Part shown: positions 1 through 6,140 of the stretch, piece after piece
Layout: each line of letters begins with the position of its first letter
Position numbering within the stretch: the first letter of the stretch is position 1
From: an uncultured Erysipelotrichaceae bacterium
Lineage (GTDB): Bacteria; Bacillota_I; Bacilli_A; RF39; UBA660
Direction: 5' to 3'
Length of the DNA stretch: 12,136 nucleotides
NCBI GenBank assembly: GCA_902795725.1
Contig: CADBLY010000007.1
Span: 1-12,136, forward strand
The notes under the pieces: generated by a model
Databases searched by the model: none
What the model was told of the DNA's origin: nothing
The model's input: only the letters and a program-made list of their open reading frames with translations
Program-made: the position numbers and the translations under genes

Positions 1-732
1 GGAAGTGATTTAAGAAATACTAATATAGGACACTGTATATGTAATAAAGACAATATTATAATAGCAGAACTAGAAGGATGCAATCTAGAAGGAGTAAATC
101 TAAAAGGAAAAATATTTGTAAAAAAAGATTTATACGTCAATTTAAAAAATACTGGCGCAATAGTACAACTAAGTCAATTTCAAAATTCACTAGAAGAATA
201 CCAAAATATCAGAGAATGTAATTTAGTTTTAGACTGTAACTTCACTGGATGTAAAATACTAGAATTTGAAACAAAAAAACCAACAGGCTTAAATATATGT
301 GATTCCCTAGGATATCCTGGAACCTATATCAGTTACAATAACAAAACATATTGTGGAACTGAAAAAATACTTGCATTAATTAATCAAATTAATAAAGAAT
401 TAACTGAAAGTATAATAACAACAAATAATTATACAACACAAACTTTATTGAAAGAAAATAATAATAAAAAAGAAGAAATAAATTATAATAATTATAATAT
501 AAAACCATATGATGATGGATATATATTAGAACAATTAGAAATAAAACTTCCAAAAGAAATAAATTTATTATTTTCAAAAGATTTTATCAATAAACCCATT
601 TATTATAAGAATAAAAAATATATTGGAAAGAAAGAAATAATAAGACTCGTATTAGAAAATATTTTAGAAAATATAATGCAAATTATGAAAGATAATAATG
701 AAAACAGCAATCAAAAAACTTACAAATTATAA
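1..732 (+). CDS. Pentapeptide-repeat-like protein, C-terminal part (5'-truncated by the window edge)
   Basis: Frame 1 is open from the first base to the TAA at 730-732, so this is the last 243 residues of a longer protein whose start lies outside the window. The TTG at 448 is internal and is not a real start. Residues 1-9, 27-36 and about 72-84 show the degenerate A(D/N)LXX pattern of pentapeptide repeats, for example GCNLEGVNLKG and ECNLVLDCNF, often with Cys in the position usually held by Ala. Eight Cys occur in the first ~117 residues. Residues ~145-163 are a low-complexity Asn/Lys/Glu linker. Residues ~165-235 look like a small folded domain ending in an amphipathic helix. Pentapeptide repeats form a right-handed beta-helix used as a scaffold or in protein binding; no specific role can be assigned. 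It is the only plus-strand gene and converges on the GGDEF gene. Confidence 0.7.
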   Translation, partial: GSDLRNTNIGHCICNKDNIIIAELEGCNLEGVNLKGKIFVKKDLYVNLKNTGAIVQLSQFQNSLEEYQNIRECNLVLDCNFTGCKILEFETKKPTGLNICDSLGYPGTYISYNNKTYCGTEKILALINQINKELTESIITTNNYTTQTLLKENNNKKEEINYNNYNIKPYDDGYILEQLEIKLPKEINLLFSKDFINKPIYYKNKKYIGKKEIIRLVLENILENIMQIMKDNNENSNQKTYKL

Positions 733-745
733 CCAAAGTAAATAA

Positions 746-769
746 AATACTACCCTAACAGGTAGTATT
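746..769. terminator. Bidirectional intrinsic terminator between convergent genes
   Basis: AATACTACC (746-754) and GGTAGTATT (761-769) form a perfect 9-bp stem with a 6-nt loop. On the plus strand it is followed by ATTTATTTTG. On the minus strand the stem is followed by TTATTTACTTTG, so both sides are U-rich. It lies 13 nt after the stop codon of the plus-strand gene. It overlaps the TAA stop codon (770-768) of the minus-strand GGDEF gene, so one element can serve both convergent genes. Confidence 0.8.
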
Positions 770-2768
770 ATTTATTTTGTTCTTCCTTATTTTGTCGCAT
801 CTCAATTGTTGCTTCATTTACAGCATCATCAAATGTTTTTATTTCATCAGTTATTACACTATAGCCTATAGAAGCACCAAAACCATGGTCTATTCCTTTT
901 AATAGTTTTGACAAACTCCTTAAATAAGCAAAAATATCTTTTTCTTTATATCCTACAGCATATATTAAAAATTCATTACCATCAGTTCTAATAATTTCCG
1001 TATTAGGTAACTGACTTTGAATCAATATATTAGCTGCTTGTCTAATTGTTTTATCTCCTTCTTCACGTCCATAATTATCATTTATATATGAAACATTATT
1101 TAAATCAATAATTATAACACATTGTGGATATACATCTGATTCATCCCATTCTTCAACTTTAGAATTAAGATATGCCCTATTTTTTAATGATGTTAATTGA
1201 TCAATAAACTTTATTTTATCTTCTTTTGTTAAAGTATCTTTACGTCTTTCAATTATTCTTCTAATTGTATTCTTTAATCTATTAATAATACGTATTATCA
1301 TAATTATAACAATAACAATTAATATTATAAGTAGTATTAAAGTATAATCAATTGTCTTATAACCTACACTATCATAATTATTGCTAATAATTTCTTCAAG
1401 ATTAACATAATTAATATAGAAATTAAATAATTTAGAAAATAATTGATTATCTTTAGCAACATAATTATATTCAATATTATCTAAAACAAAATCGATCTTA
1501 CAATTTTTTAAATATCTAGTTTTATAAAAATCGTAATTATCTAACTCCAAAATAATAATATGATCATCAACATTTTTAATTTCTCTTTCTAAATTTATAA
1601 AGGTTTTAACCTTTATGTTATTAGCTTTCAAATATTTTTCAATTTTACTATTCTTAACCGTATAAACCGTTTTTCCATTTAAATCATAAATACTATTAAT
1701 ATTTACTTTATTATCAATACTTGATGCAATAACCAATCTACTTTTAATATTATTAGATGTCTCAATAAATTTATTAGTATATTTTAAACTTGTATTACCA
1801 AAAACTACATCTAACTTATTATTATTAAAATCATTAATTAATGAACTATAGTTATCATAATTTTTATATTTTATCTTAACACCAGCAAATTCACTAAAGT
1901 TTCTCATAATAATCTTATTATAACCATTTAACTTACCAGATTTATAAAAGCCATATACCCCATCAATTACAAAACCATAAGTATAATGTTTACTTTTTAA
2001 ATCAGTCTGACTAGCAGTATCTATATTAGCAATATTATAATAATCTTTTAATAAACTTTCATTGTAAGATTTATGATAATTAATAGACCATCTATTAAAA
2101 TTTTTTCTTAAAATAGAATTCAATTCAGCAGCGCCATTTAAGCTTAAAACATAATACTTATTATTATCAAATTGATAATTAATATTATAATCATTAGAAA
2201 TTAAATATTCAGTCGATTGACTTTTAAGCATAACAACGCTATCAATTTCACTAGAAGTTTTTAATTCATCTAAAGAATTAAAAGCTGTTATTGTATTAGA
2301 TTGATCTAATACATTTGTAAAATACTTTATATCATCCTGTAATATACCAATATTTTTATTTTTAATATCTGACAATGCATTAAATCTCTTTTTCTCACTA
2401 CTAATTAAAACATAATTATCAGTATAAATTAAAATATCAGATTTACTAACCTTATCCTTTAAATTTAACCCATATGAATAATTTTGATTATTAGTTTTAG
2501 TAGAAACAACAGGATTAATAGTTAATCCGGTTTCATCAGAAACATAATCTATAAAATCAAAGATTAATCCTTTACCTTCATAAGTTAAGCCAGGAATATT
2601 ACTCATTACCGATACATCAATAACATTATTTTTATTATTTTCTATCCATTGTCTTTCCTGTAAATTCAAACTATTTTCATCTTTTCTAAAAAACAAGAAT
2701 AAAAAAAACAAAGATAATATTATTAATAACGATATCATTAATAGTATTATTTTATTTTTCTTCTTCAT
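768..2768 (-). CDS. Membrane receptor with tandem solute-binding (SBP3-like) domains and a degenerate GGDEF domain
   Basis: 666 residues. The N-terminal hydrophobic segment 7-27 has no cleavage site or lipobox, so it is probably a membrane anchor. Residues ~35-470 are extracytoplasmic and resemble two bacterial extracellular solute-binding (family 3) domains; both contain the 'DL.GK.V' hinge-type segment (FNALSDIKNKNIGIL and INSIYDLNGKTVYTV). A second membrane segment covers ~476-497, followed by a basic helical linker. The C-terminal ~130 residues are a GGDEF fold: D555-L-N, IND..G..EGD (562-572), then the signature at 596-600. That signature reads DGNEF instead of GGDEF, preceded by R594, and no RxxD inhibitory site is visible just upstream. 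Cyclase activity is therefore doubtful, and a nucleotide-sensing or regulatory role is possible. It is the last gene of a six-gene operon, 7 nt after its neighbour, with the upstream TAG stop inside its Shine-Dalgarno TAGGTG. Confidence 0.85.
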   Translation of the reverse strand: MKKKNKIILLMISLLIILSLFFLFLFFRKDENSLNLQERQWIENNKNNVIDVSVMSNIPGLTYEGKGLIFDFIDYVSDETGLTINPVVSTKTNNQNYSYGLNLKDKVSKSDILIYTDNYVLISSEKKRFNALSDIKNKNIGILQDDIKYFTNVLDQSNTITAFNSLDELKTSSEIDSVVMLKSQSTEYLISNDYNINYQFDNNKYYVLSLNGAAELNSILRKNFNRWSINYHKSYNESLLKDYYNIANIDTASQTDLKSKHYTYGFVIDGVYGFYKSGKLNGYNKIIMRNFSEFAGVKIKYKNYDNYSSLINDFNNNKLDVVFGNTSLKYTNKFIETSNNIKSRLVIASSIDNKVNINSIYDLNGKTVYTVKNSKIEKYLKANNIKVKTFINLEREIKNVDDHIIILELDNYDFYKTRYLKNCKIDFVLDNIEYNYVAKDNQLFSKLFNFYINYVNLEEIISNNYDSVGYKTIDYTLILLIILIVIVIIMIIRIINRLKNTIRRIIERRKDTLTKEDKIKFIDQLTSLKNRAYLNSKVEEWDESDVYPQCVIIIDLNNVSYINDNYGREEGDKTIRQAANILIQSQLPNTEIIRTDGNEFLIYAVGYKEKDIFAYLRSLSKLLKGIDHGFGASIGYSVITDEIKTFDDAVNEATIEMRQNKEEQNK

Positions 2769-2775
2769 AATTCAC

Positions 2776-3222
2776 CTACCACGCAAAATTATCTTTTGTT
2801 TTATGCTTAGTTACATTTATTGGATAAGTTTCACTTTTATCATTATCACTTGTAACATAAAGAGCAAAATCATAATGTTTTAATTCTTTATCAGAAAACT
2901 TTGTTAAAATATCACTGCTCATTTGTTTTACGACTTCAACATCAACATCATCTTTAAGATTAATAATTATTTTAATAGTACATAATTTTGTATAGATATC
3001 AATATCGTTAACTAAAGATATTTCATTAATTCTTTTTTTAACATTTTTAATAGTTTTAGATGATATCTCATATTTTTTACTATCGTTGCACCTACTTCCA
3101 TATGATCCACCTTTAGAATTAATCATAATAAATATCATAGGTATAATAACAAGCAATAATATAATTAATAAAGCAACAGAAAGAATTTTATGCTTTTTTA
3201 TAAAGCTTAATACCCTTTTCAT
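2776..3222 (-). CDS. Small membrane-anchored protein of unknown function
   Basis: 148 residues. I do not recognise a named family. A basic N-terminus (MKRVLSFIKKHK) is followed by one strong membrane helix at ~13-34, giving an N-in topology with a ~110-residue domain outside. That domain has alternating beta and helical segments: KTIKNVKKRI as a helix, LCTIKIIINL as a strand, VEVVKQMSSDILTKF as a helix, FALYVTS as a strand. It ends in an aromatic tail, DNFAW. Cys45 and Cys81 both lie on the outer side and could pair. The start ATG at 3222 follows AGGTGAT at good spacing, and this Shine-Dalgarno overlaps the TAG stop of the YtxH-like gene, suggesting translational coupling. Its place between YtxH and the receptor gene suggests an envelope role; that is inference. 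Confidence 0.75.
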   Translation of the reverse strand: MKRVLSFIKKHKILSVALLIILLLVIIPMIFIMINSKGGSYGSRCNDSKKYEISSKTIKNVKKRINEISLVNDIDIYTKLCTIKIIINLKDDVDVEVVKQMSSDILTKFSDKELKHYDFALYVTSDNDKSETYPINVTKHKTKDNFAW

Positions 3223-3229
3223 GCATCAC

Positions 3230-3637
3230 CTACTTATTTTCTAATTTTTTTAAAACACTATCAACAACTTTATCAGTATTAACTTTAATTGCATCAATAG
3301 TTTTATCAATAGCTGGTGTGCTCTTATCTGCAATAAAATTGCCCAATTCTTCAACCATACCTTGTAATTTTTTAGCCTTTTTCTTAGCCGAATTAAGTAC
3401 CGTTTCACTATCTAAATCATTAACGGCTGATTGAATATCTTTAACCTTGCCTTCAACAGCCATTTTTATATCTTCTTTATTCAAACTCTTAACCTTAACA
3501 ACTAAATCATTAAGTTTATCTTTTAATTCCTTTCTTGTTTCGCTTCCTTTTTTAGGGGCAAATAAAATACCAATCCCCGCTCCAATAATTGCTCCTAAAG
3601 CAAATTTTTTAAACCCACTATTTTTACTCATCTTCAT
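3230..3637 (-). CDS. YtxH-like protein
   Basis: 135 residues. The N-terminus has the glycine-rich membrane segment and basic motif typical of the YtxH family: FALGAIIGAGIGILFAPKKG at ~11-30, followed by SETRKEL. The rest (30-135) is a long, charged, mostly helical stretch (KLNDLVVKVKSL, SAVNDL, KKAKKLQGMVEEL, AIDKTIDAI) that probably forms coiled-coil or apolipoprotein-like helices. YtxH proteins are small membrane-associated proteins linked to general stress in Bacillus; their biochemical role is not established. The start at 3637 has AAGGA four bases upstream. An alternative ATG at 3631, two codons in, has the same motif ten bases upstream. It overlaps the YtxG-like gene by 14 nt, as in the ytxG-ytxH pair of Bacillus. 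Confidence 0.85.
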   Translation of the reverse strand: MKMSKNSGFKKFALGAIIGAGIGILFAPKKGSETRKELKDKLNDLVVKVKSLNKEDIKMAVEGKVKDIQSAVNDLDSETVLNSAKKKAKKLQGMVEELGNFIADKSTPAIDKTIDAIKVNTDKVVDSVLKKLENK

Positions 3638-3914
3638 CTTTTCCTTTCTTTTTTTTAAAAATAAGTCCTATTAAATTAGCTATCCCATCAATAATTCTAT
3701 CGCTAATGTTATTAGCAAAGCCAGATGTTTTATCAATAATGTTAAATACTCCATTAACACTTTCCATTTTTTTATTAACTTCATCTAATACTTCATCAGC
3801 TTTATCTAAAACCTTTATTAATCTTATGCCAAGTACTATAAATACTATTACTAAAACAATTAGACAAATATACAAAACTACTGGTAAAAAACTAGAAAGA
3901 TCAATTGTCATCAT
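3624..3914 (-). CDS. YtxG/DUF948-like single-pass membrane protein
   Basis: 96 residues from the chosen start. It has one long membrane helix (FLPVVLYICLIVLVIVFIVL) near the N-terminus, then a helical region with a regular hydrophobic/charged pattern (KVLDKADEVLDEVNKKMESV) and a C-terminal hydrophobic turn before a basic-acidic tail (KKKKGKDEDE). This layout fits DUF948/YtxG proteins, and its pairing with a YtxH-like gene supports that. The longest frame begins at 3941. However, GAGGGAG at 3927-3921 gives six-base spacing to the ATG at 3914 (and nine to the ATG at 3911), while the upstream ATGs have no such site. I therefore place the start at 3914, which leaves a 14-nt overlap with the acidic-protein gene. 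Confidence 0.8.
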   Translation of the reverse strand: MMTIDLSSFLPVVLYICLIVLVIVFIVLGIRLIKVLDKADEVLDEVNKKMESVNGVFNIIDKTSGFANNISDRIIDGIANLIGLIFKKKKGKDEDE

Positions 3915-4665
3915 CTTCATCTCCCTCATACATATTATCAATCAAATCAAACAAATCATCTTCATCTTCTTCTTTATCCGTTTTTTTACTTAAAAGAGAA
4001 TCTAACTCTTTGCCAATATCCATAGTTATGTTTTCTAAATCTTCTAAAGTATGATCAATATCATCATCTTTCTTTTCTTCAAAATTATCCAATAAATCAT
4101 TATCAGTTTCATCTTCAACAGCATTGAAAACTTCTTTCTTCTTATCTTCATCATTGAATAAAATAGAATTATTACCAAATAAGGTATTTTCAAGTTCATC
4201 TTCCAGTGTTCCATAAGCTTTATTTCTAATACTATCCACACTTAAACCATCCACACTTGTATAATCATCTGCTTTATCAACAATATCTTCCTTGTGATAA
4301 TTCTTATCTAAAATTCCATATACCGGAGAAATAATCGGCGTAGGTTTAAATTTTTTTACTGGTTTAACCTCTTCATAAGGTTTAGTATTACGATATGGAA
4401 GAGTATGAGCTTCTTCTCTAATTACAGGCTTTTCTACCGGTCTTTCAACCTTATCTTTCTTTTTATATGTATCCATATCATTAAAATCATCATCAGTAAA
4501 AAATATAGGTTTTTTTTCTTCTTCTTTCTTTTTTACTTCTTTAATCTGTTCAATTGTTTCTAAATTAGATTCCATTTTTCTTGTTTTAGGTTTAACTTGT
4601 TCAACTTGAACTTCTTCTTCAATTTCTTCAGTGAACATGTTTTTTACTTTGTCAAATAATTTCAT
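3901..4665 (-). CDS. Acidic, largely disordered protein with short conserved-looking motifs
   Basis: 254 residues, highly charged and low in hydrophobic core, so probably intrinsically disordered. Residues 1-12 (MKLFDKVKNMFT) can form an amphipathic helix followed by an acidic run, reminiscent of the membrane-targeting N-terminus of SepF, but no SepF core domain is present. Three islands stand out: PIFFTDDDFNDM (53-64), a Pro/aromatic block FKPTPIISPVYGILDKNY (106-123), and LFDLIDNMYE (238-247) near the C-terminus. These look like short interaction motifs in a linker. The start has an excellent site (GGAGGAGG) and an ATGA overlap with the upstream lipoprotein gene. No enzymatic fold is visible. 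A scaffold at the membrane, possibly for division or envelope partners, is inference only. Confidence 0.75.
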   Translation of the reverse strand: MKLFDKVKNMFTEEIEEEVQVEQVKPKTRKMESNLETIEQIKEVKKKEEEKKPIFFTDDDFNDMDTYKKKDKVERPVEKPVIREEAHTLPYRNTKPYEEVKPVKKFKPTPIISPVYGILDKNYHKEDIVDKADDYTSVDGLSVDSIRNKAYGTLEDELENTLFGNNSILFNDEDKKKEVFNAVEDETDNDLLDNFEEKKDDDIDHTLEDLENITMDIGKELDSLLSKKTDKEEDEDDLFDLIDNMYEGDEDDDN

Positions 4666-5261
4666 TTAGTTTCCTCCTCCGTTTTTAATTCAAATTTATT
4701 TGATTTAGTAGCATTTTCAAACAACTTATACTTACCTGCTTTATTAGTAAAGTAATCATCTTCAAGCATCAGATTTACTATTTTTTTATTATACTTAACA
4801 GTCGATAAAATATATGACGAATTAAGTACAGCTTGATTTAATTTATCTTTAGTTACTACTGCTTCTATTTTTGCATAATTGTAATAAAAATCAATATAAT
4901 ATAATTCATTATTCTTTGTTATTTTCAAATAACCTTTTCCATTATTATCAATTTCTCGAAAATAATACGCATTAGAACTATCTACATTTTTTTGTTTAAC
5001 TTTATAATAATAGCTAACCGTATCTACAAACAAATAATAAAAGTCACCATCGCAATAAAGTTTCTCTGTTTGTTCATCCGTCTCAATATGAGTAACACCT
5101 CTTGGAATATAATAATGATATCCAATACCTTCAGTATTATATAAACGATTTTCCTTAGATAAAATAACATCAACTATTGTATCAATATTAGATGTATCAA
5201 TACGTACGACAGAGCACCCTGTAAGTAAAAGTATTAATAAAATAATTATATATTTTCTCAT
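4662..5261 (-). CDS. Putative lipoprotein of unknown function
   Basis: 199 residues. The N-terminus is a short lipoprotein signal: Arg2-Lys3, a hydrophobic stretch 4-13, then the lipobox LLTGC with Cys16 as the lipidation site. The mature part begins SVVRIDTSNID and contains GYHYYIPRGV (47-56) followed by strand-rich, Tyr-rich sequence, suggesting a compact beta-containing domain on the outer membrane face. Cys70 is the only other Cys. No known family is recognised. It is the first gene of the six-gene operon, has the Shine-Dalgarno AAAGGGTGA just upstream of the ATG, and overlaps the next gene by four bases (ATGA). Confidence 0.75.
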   Translation of the reverse strand: MRKYIIILLILLLTGCSVVRIDTSNIDTIVDVILSKENRLYNTEGIGYHYYIPRGVTHIETDEQTEKLYCDGDFYYLFVDTVSYYYKVKQKNVDSSNAYYFREIDNNGKGYLKITKNNELYYIDFYYNYAKIEAVVTKDKLNQAVLNSSYILSTVKYNKKIVNLMLEDDYFTNKAGKYKLFENATKSNKFELKTEEETK

Positions 5262-5281
5262 ACAGTCACCCTTTCAAGAAT

Positions 5282-5310
5282 ATTATATCAAAAAAAAAAT
5301 AGAAAACCTA
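5282..5310 (-). promoter_or_regulatory. Possible promoter of the lipoprotein-to-GGDEF operon
   Basis: A perfect -10 TATAAT lies at 5287-5282, 20 bases upstream of the lipoprotein start codon. At 17-bp spacing the -35 position reads TAGGTT, a poor match. The spacer is dominated by ten consecutive T residues (5299-5290 on the minus strand), which may stiffen or bend the DNA. The location, in the only sizeable gap before six tightly packed genes, is the main support. Confidence 0.4.
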
Positions 5311-5323
5311 ATTTTTTACCTAC

Positions 5324-5344
5324 TTTACACTCTAATTGTGTAAA
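5324..5344. repeat. Inverted repeat TTTACAC-N7-GTGTAAA, operator-like
   Basis: TTTACAC (5324-5330) and GTGTAAA (5338-5344) form a perfect 7+7 dyad with a 7-bp centre, 17 bases downstream of the yunB stop codon and about 36 bp upstream of the putative -10 of the lipoprotein operon. On the minus strand it is followed by GTAGGTAAAAAATT rather than a U-run, so it does not look like an intrinsic terminator. Its symmetry and half-site length fit a dimeric repressor or activator site, but no specific regulator can be named. Confidence 0.4.
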
Positions 5345-5361
5345 TAAAATGTATAGTGAAA

Positions 5362-6099
5362 TTATTCAATAGGAAGAGAAAAAGATTCATTACCATTCTT
5401 TGAATAAAAATTAGGCACACTTCCTTGAATACTTTTTATAACAATTGGTACAGTACTTTTTACTTCCGTTAAACTAGACTGCATAGGAAGAATCACCTTT
5501 ATATCAACTTTCAAAGTTACATATACTTCTATTAAAACATTATTTATACCATAATTTCTCGTTTTAGTTTTAATATTACTTTCAATATCACCAATAAAAT
5601 TTAATTTAACAGGGATTTTAGGCCCTATGTTATTTAAAATACTGTTATTAAAGATAATTCCCATAGGAATACGATATATTATACCATGTTCCAAATTTTC
5701 TTTTTTATACGTATCTACAATTTCATCGGATATTTTAAGTGTCTCTATATCACCATCTTCAATATGTTTTAAATTTAATAATACATTATTTGTTATTACT
5801 GTTAATGTTTGATTAACAACCGATGTATTAAATTCAATTGAAGAAATATTATTATCATCATCCTTTGTAGTTAATAATAATTCTTCCGTTAACTTTCGAT
5901 CAACATTTTTATTAATTGCATCATTAATTATTAAAGTAGCAAACTTTTTCGATTCACTCTCAGCTACACTCATAAATATAGGTCCAACCTTATTATTAAT
6001 AAGTTTAAAAAACAACAAAACCATTATTATTACCATAACTACAATAAGAATAATTACATTTACTTTTTTAATTTTTCTTTTATATTTAACTTTTTTCAT
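5362..6099 (-). CDS. yunB: Sporulation protein YunB
   Basis: 245 residues, close to the ~254 of B. subtilis YunB. A basic N-terminus is followed by one membrane helix (~13-31), with the remainder extracytoplasmic. Family-typical segments are PIFMSVAESESKKFAT after the membrane, SIEFNTSVVNQ, and the strongest block at ~155-190 (NIGPKIPVKLNFIGD, then NYGINNVLIEVYV), followed by STVPIVIKSIQGSVPNFY. In B. subtilis yunB is expressed in the mother cell under sigma-E and is needed for proper sporulation; its molecular role is not well defined. The ATG at 6099 has no clear Shine-Dalgarno and sits inside a perfect inverted repeat. A terminator separates it from ftsX, so it is probably its own transcription unit. 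It replaces ctpB, which I recall following ftsX in B. subtilis. Confidence 0.9.
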   Translation of the reverse strand: MKKVKYKRKIKKVNVIILIVVMVIIMVLLFFKLINNKVGPIFMSVAESESKKFATLIINDAINKNVDRKLTEELLLTTKDDDNNISSIEFNTSVVNQTLTVITNNVLLNLKHIEDGDIETLKISDEIVDTYKKENLEHGIIYRIPMGIIFNNSILNNIGPKIPVKLNFIGDIESNIKTKTRNYGINNVLIEVYVTLKVDIKVILPMQSSLTEVKSTVPIVIKSIQGSVPNFYSKNGNESFSLPIE

Positions 6100-6118
6100 A
6101 CTTCATGGTATGAAAAAA
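6091..6118 (-). promoter_or_regulatory. Hairpin sequestering the yunB start codon
   Basis: TTTTTTCATAC (6091-6101) and GTATGAAAAAA (6108-6118) are perfect 11-bp complements with a 6-nt loop. In the minus-strand transcript the yunB AUG (6099-6097) lies in the 3' arm, paired to CAU at 6112-6110. No strong ribosome-binding site is visible outside the hairpin. It shares three bases (6116-6118) with the 3' arm of the ftsX terminator. A translational control function is inferred; the symmetry itself is certain. Confidence 0.5.
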
Positions 6119-6140
6119 AATATGACTTAATCATATTTTT
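6113..6140 (-). terminator. Intrinsic terminator of the prfB-ftsX unit
   Basis: In the minus direction, AAAAATATGA (6140-6131), a 5-nt loop and TCATATTTTT (6125-6116) form a perfect 10-bp AT-rich stem whose 3' side continues as a run of eight T (6120-6113). The ftsX TGA stop (6133-6131) lies in the 5' arm. The stem has little GC, so its strength is uncertain, but position and U-run fit a terminator. Confidence 0.6.

Noticed and set aside
389..577. Minus-strand 62-residue ORF and the plus-strand ORF at 5627-5812
   Set aside because: Both are antisense shadows of real genes (the left-edge gene and yunB) with hydrophobic low-complexity translations.
448..732. A separate 94-residue gene starting at TTG 448
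   Set aside because: The same frame is open from base 1 with pentapeptide-like repeats, so the TTG is an internal Leu codon of a longer truncated gene.
3447..3993. Plus-strand ORFs at 3447-3674 and 3706-3993
   Set aside because: They lie antisense to the well-supported YtxH-like and YtxG-like genes, have no ribosome-binding site and look like mirrored low-complexity translations.
4044..4241. Minus-strand ORF in another frame inside the acidic-protein gene
   Set aside because: A Met/Ile/Leu/Lys-rich translation produced by reading an acidic AT-rich gene out of frame; no start signal.
5324..5344. Inverted repeat as intrinsic terminator of yunB
   Set aside because: The stem is not followed by a U-tract on the minus strand, so it is listed as an operator-like repeat.
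6098..6134. Sigma-E promoter for yunB (GTCATATT and CATACCAT, minus strand)
   Set aside because: Both elements resemble the sigma-E consensus, but only about six bases separate them instead of roughly 14, and the start site would leave almost no leader. The similarity probably reflects the hairpin sequences.
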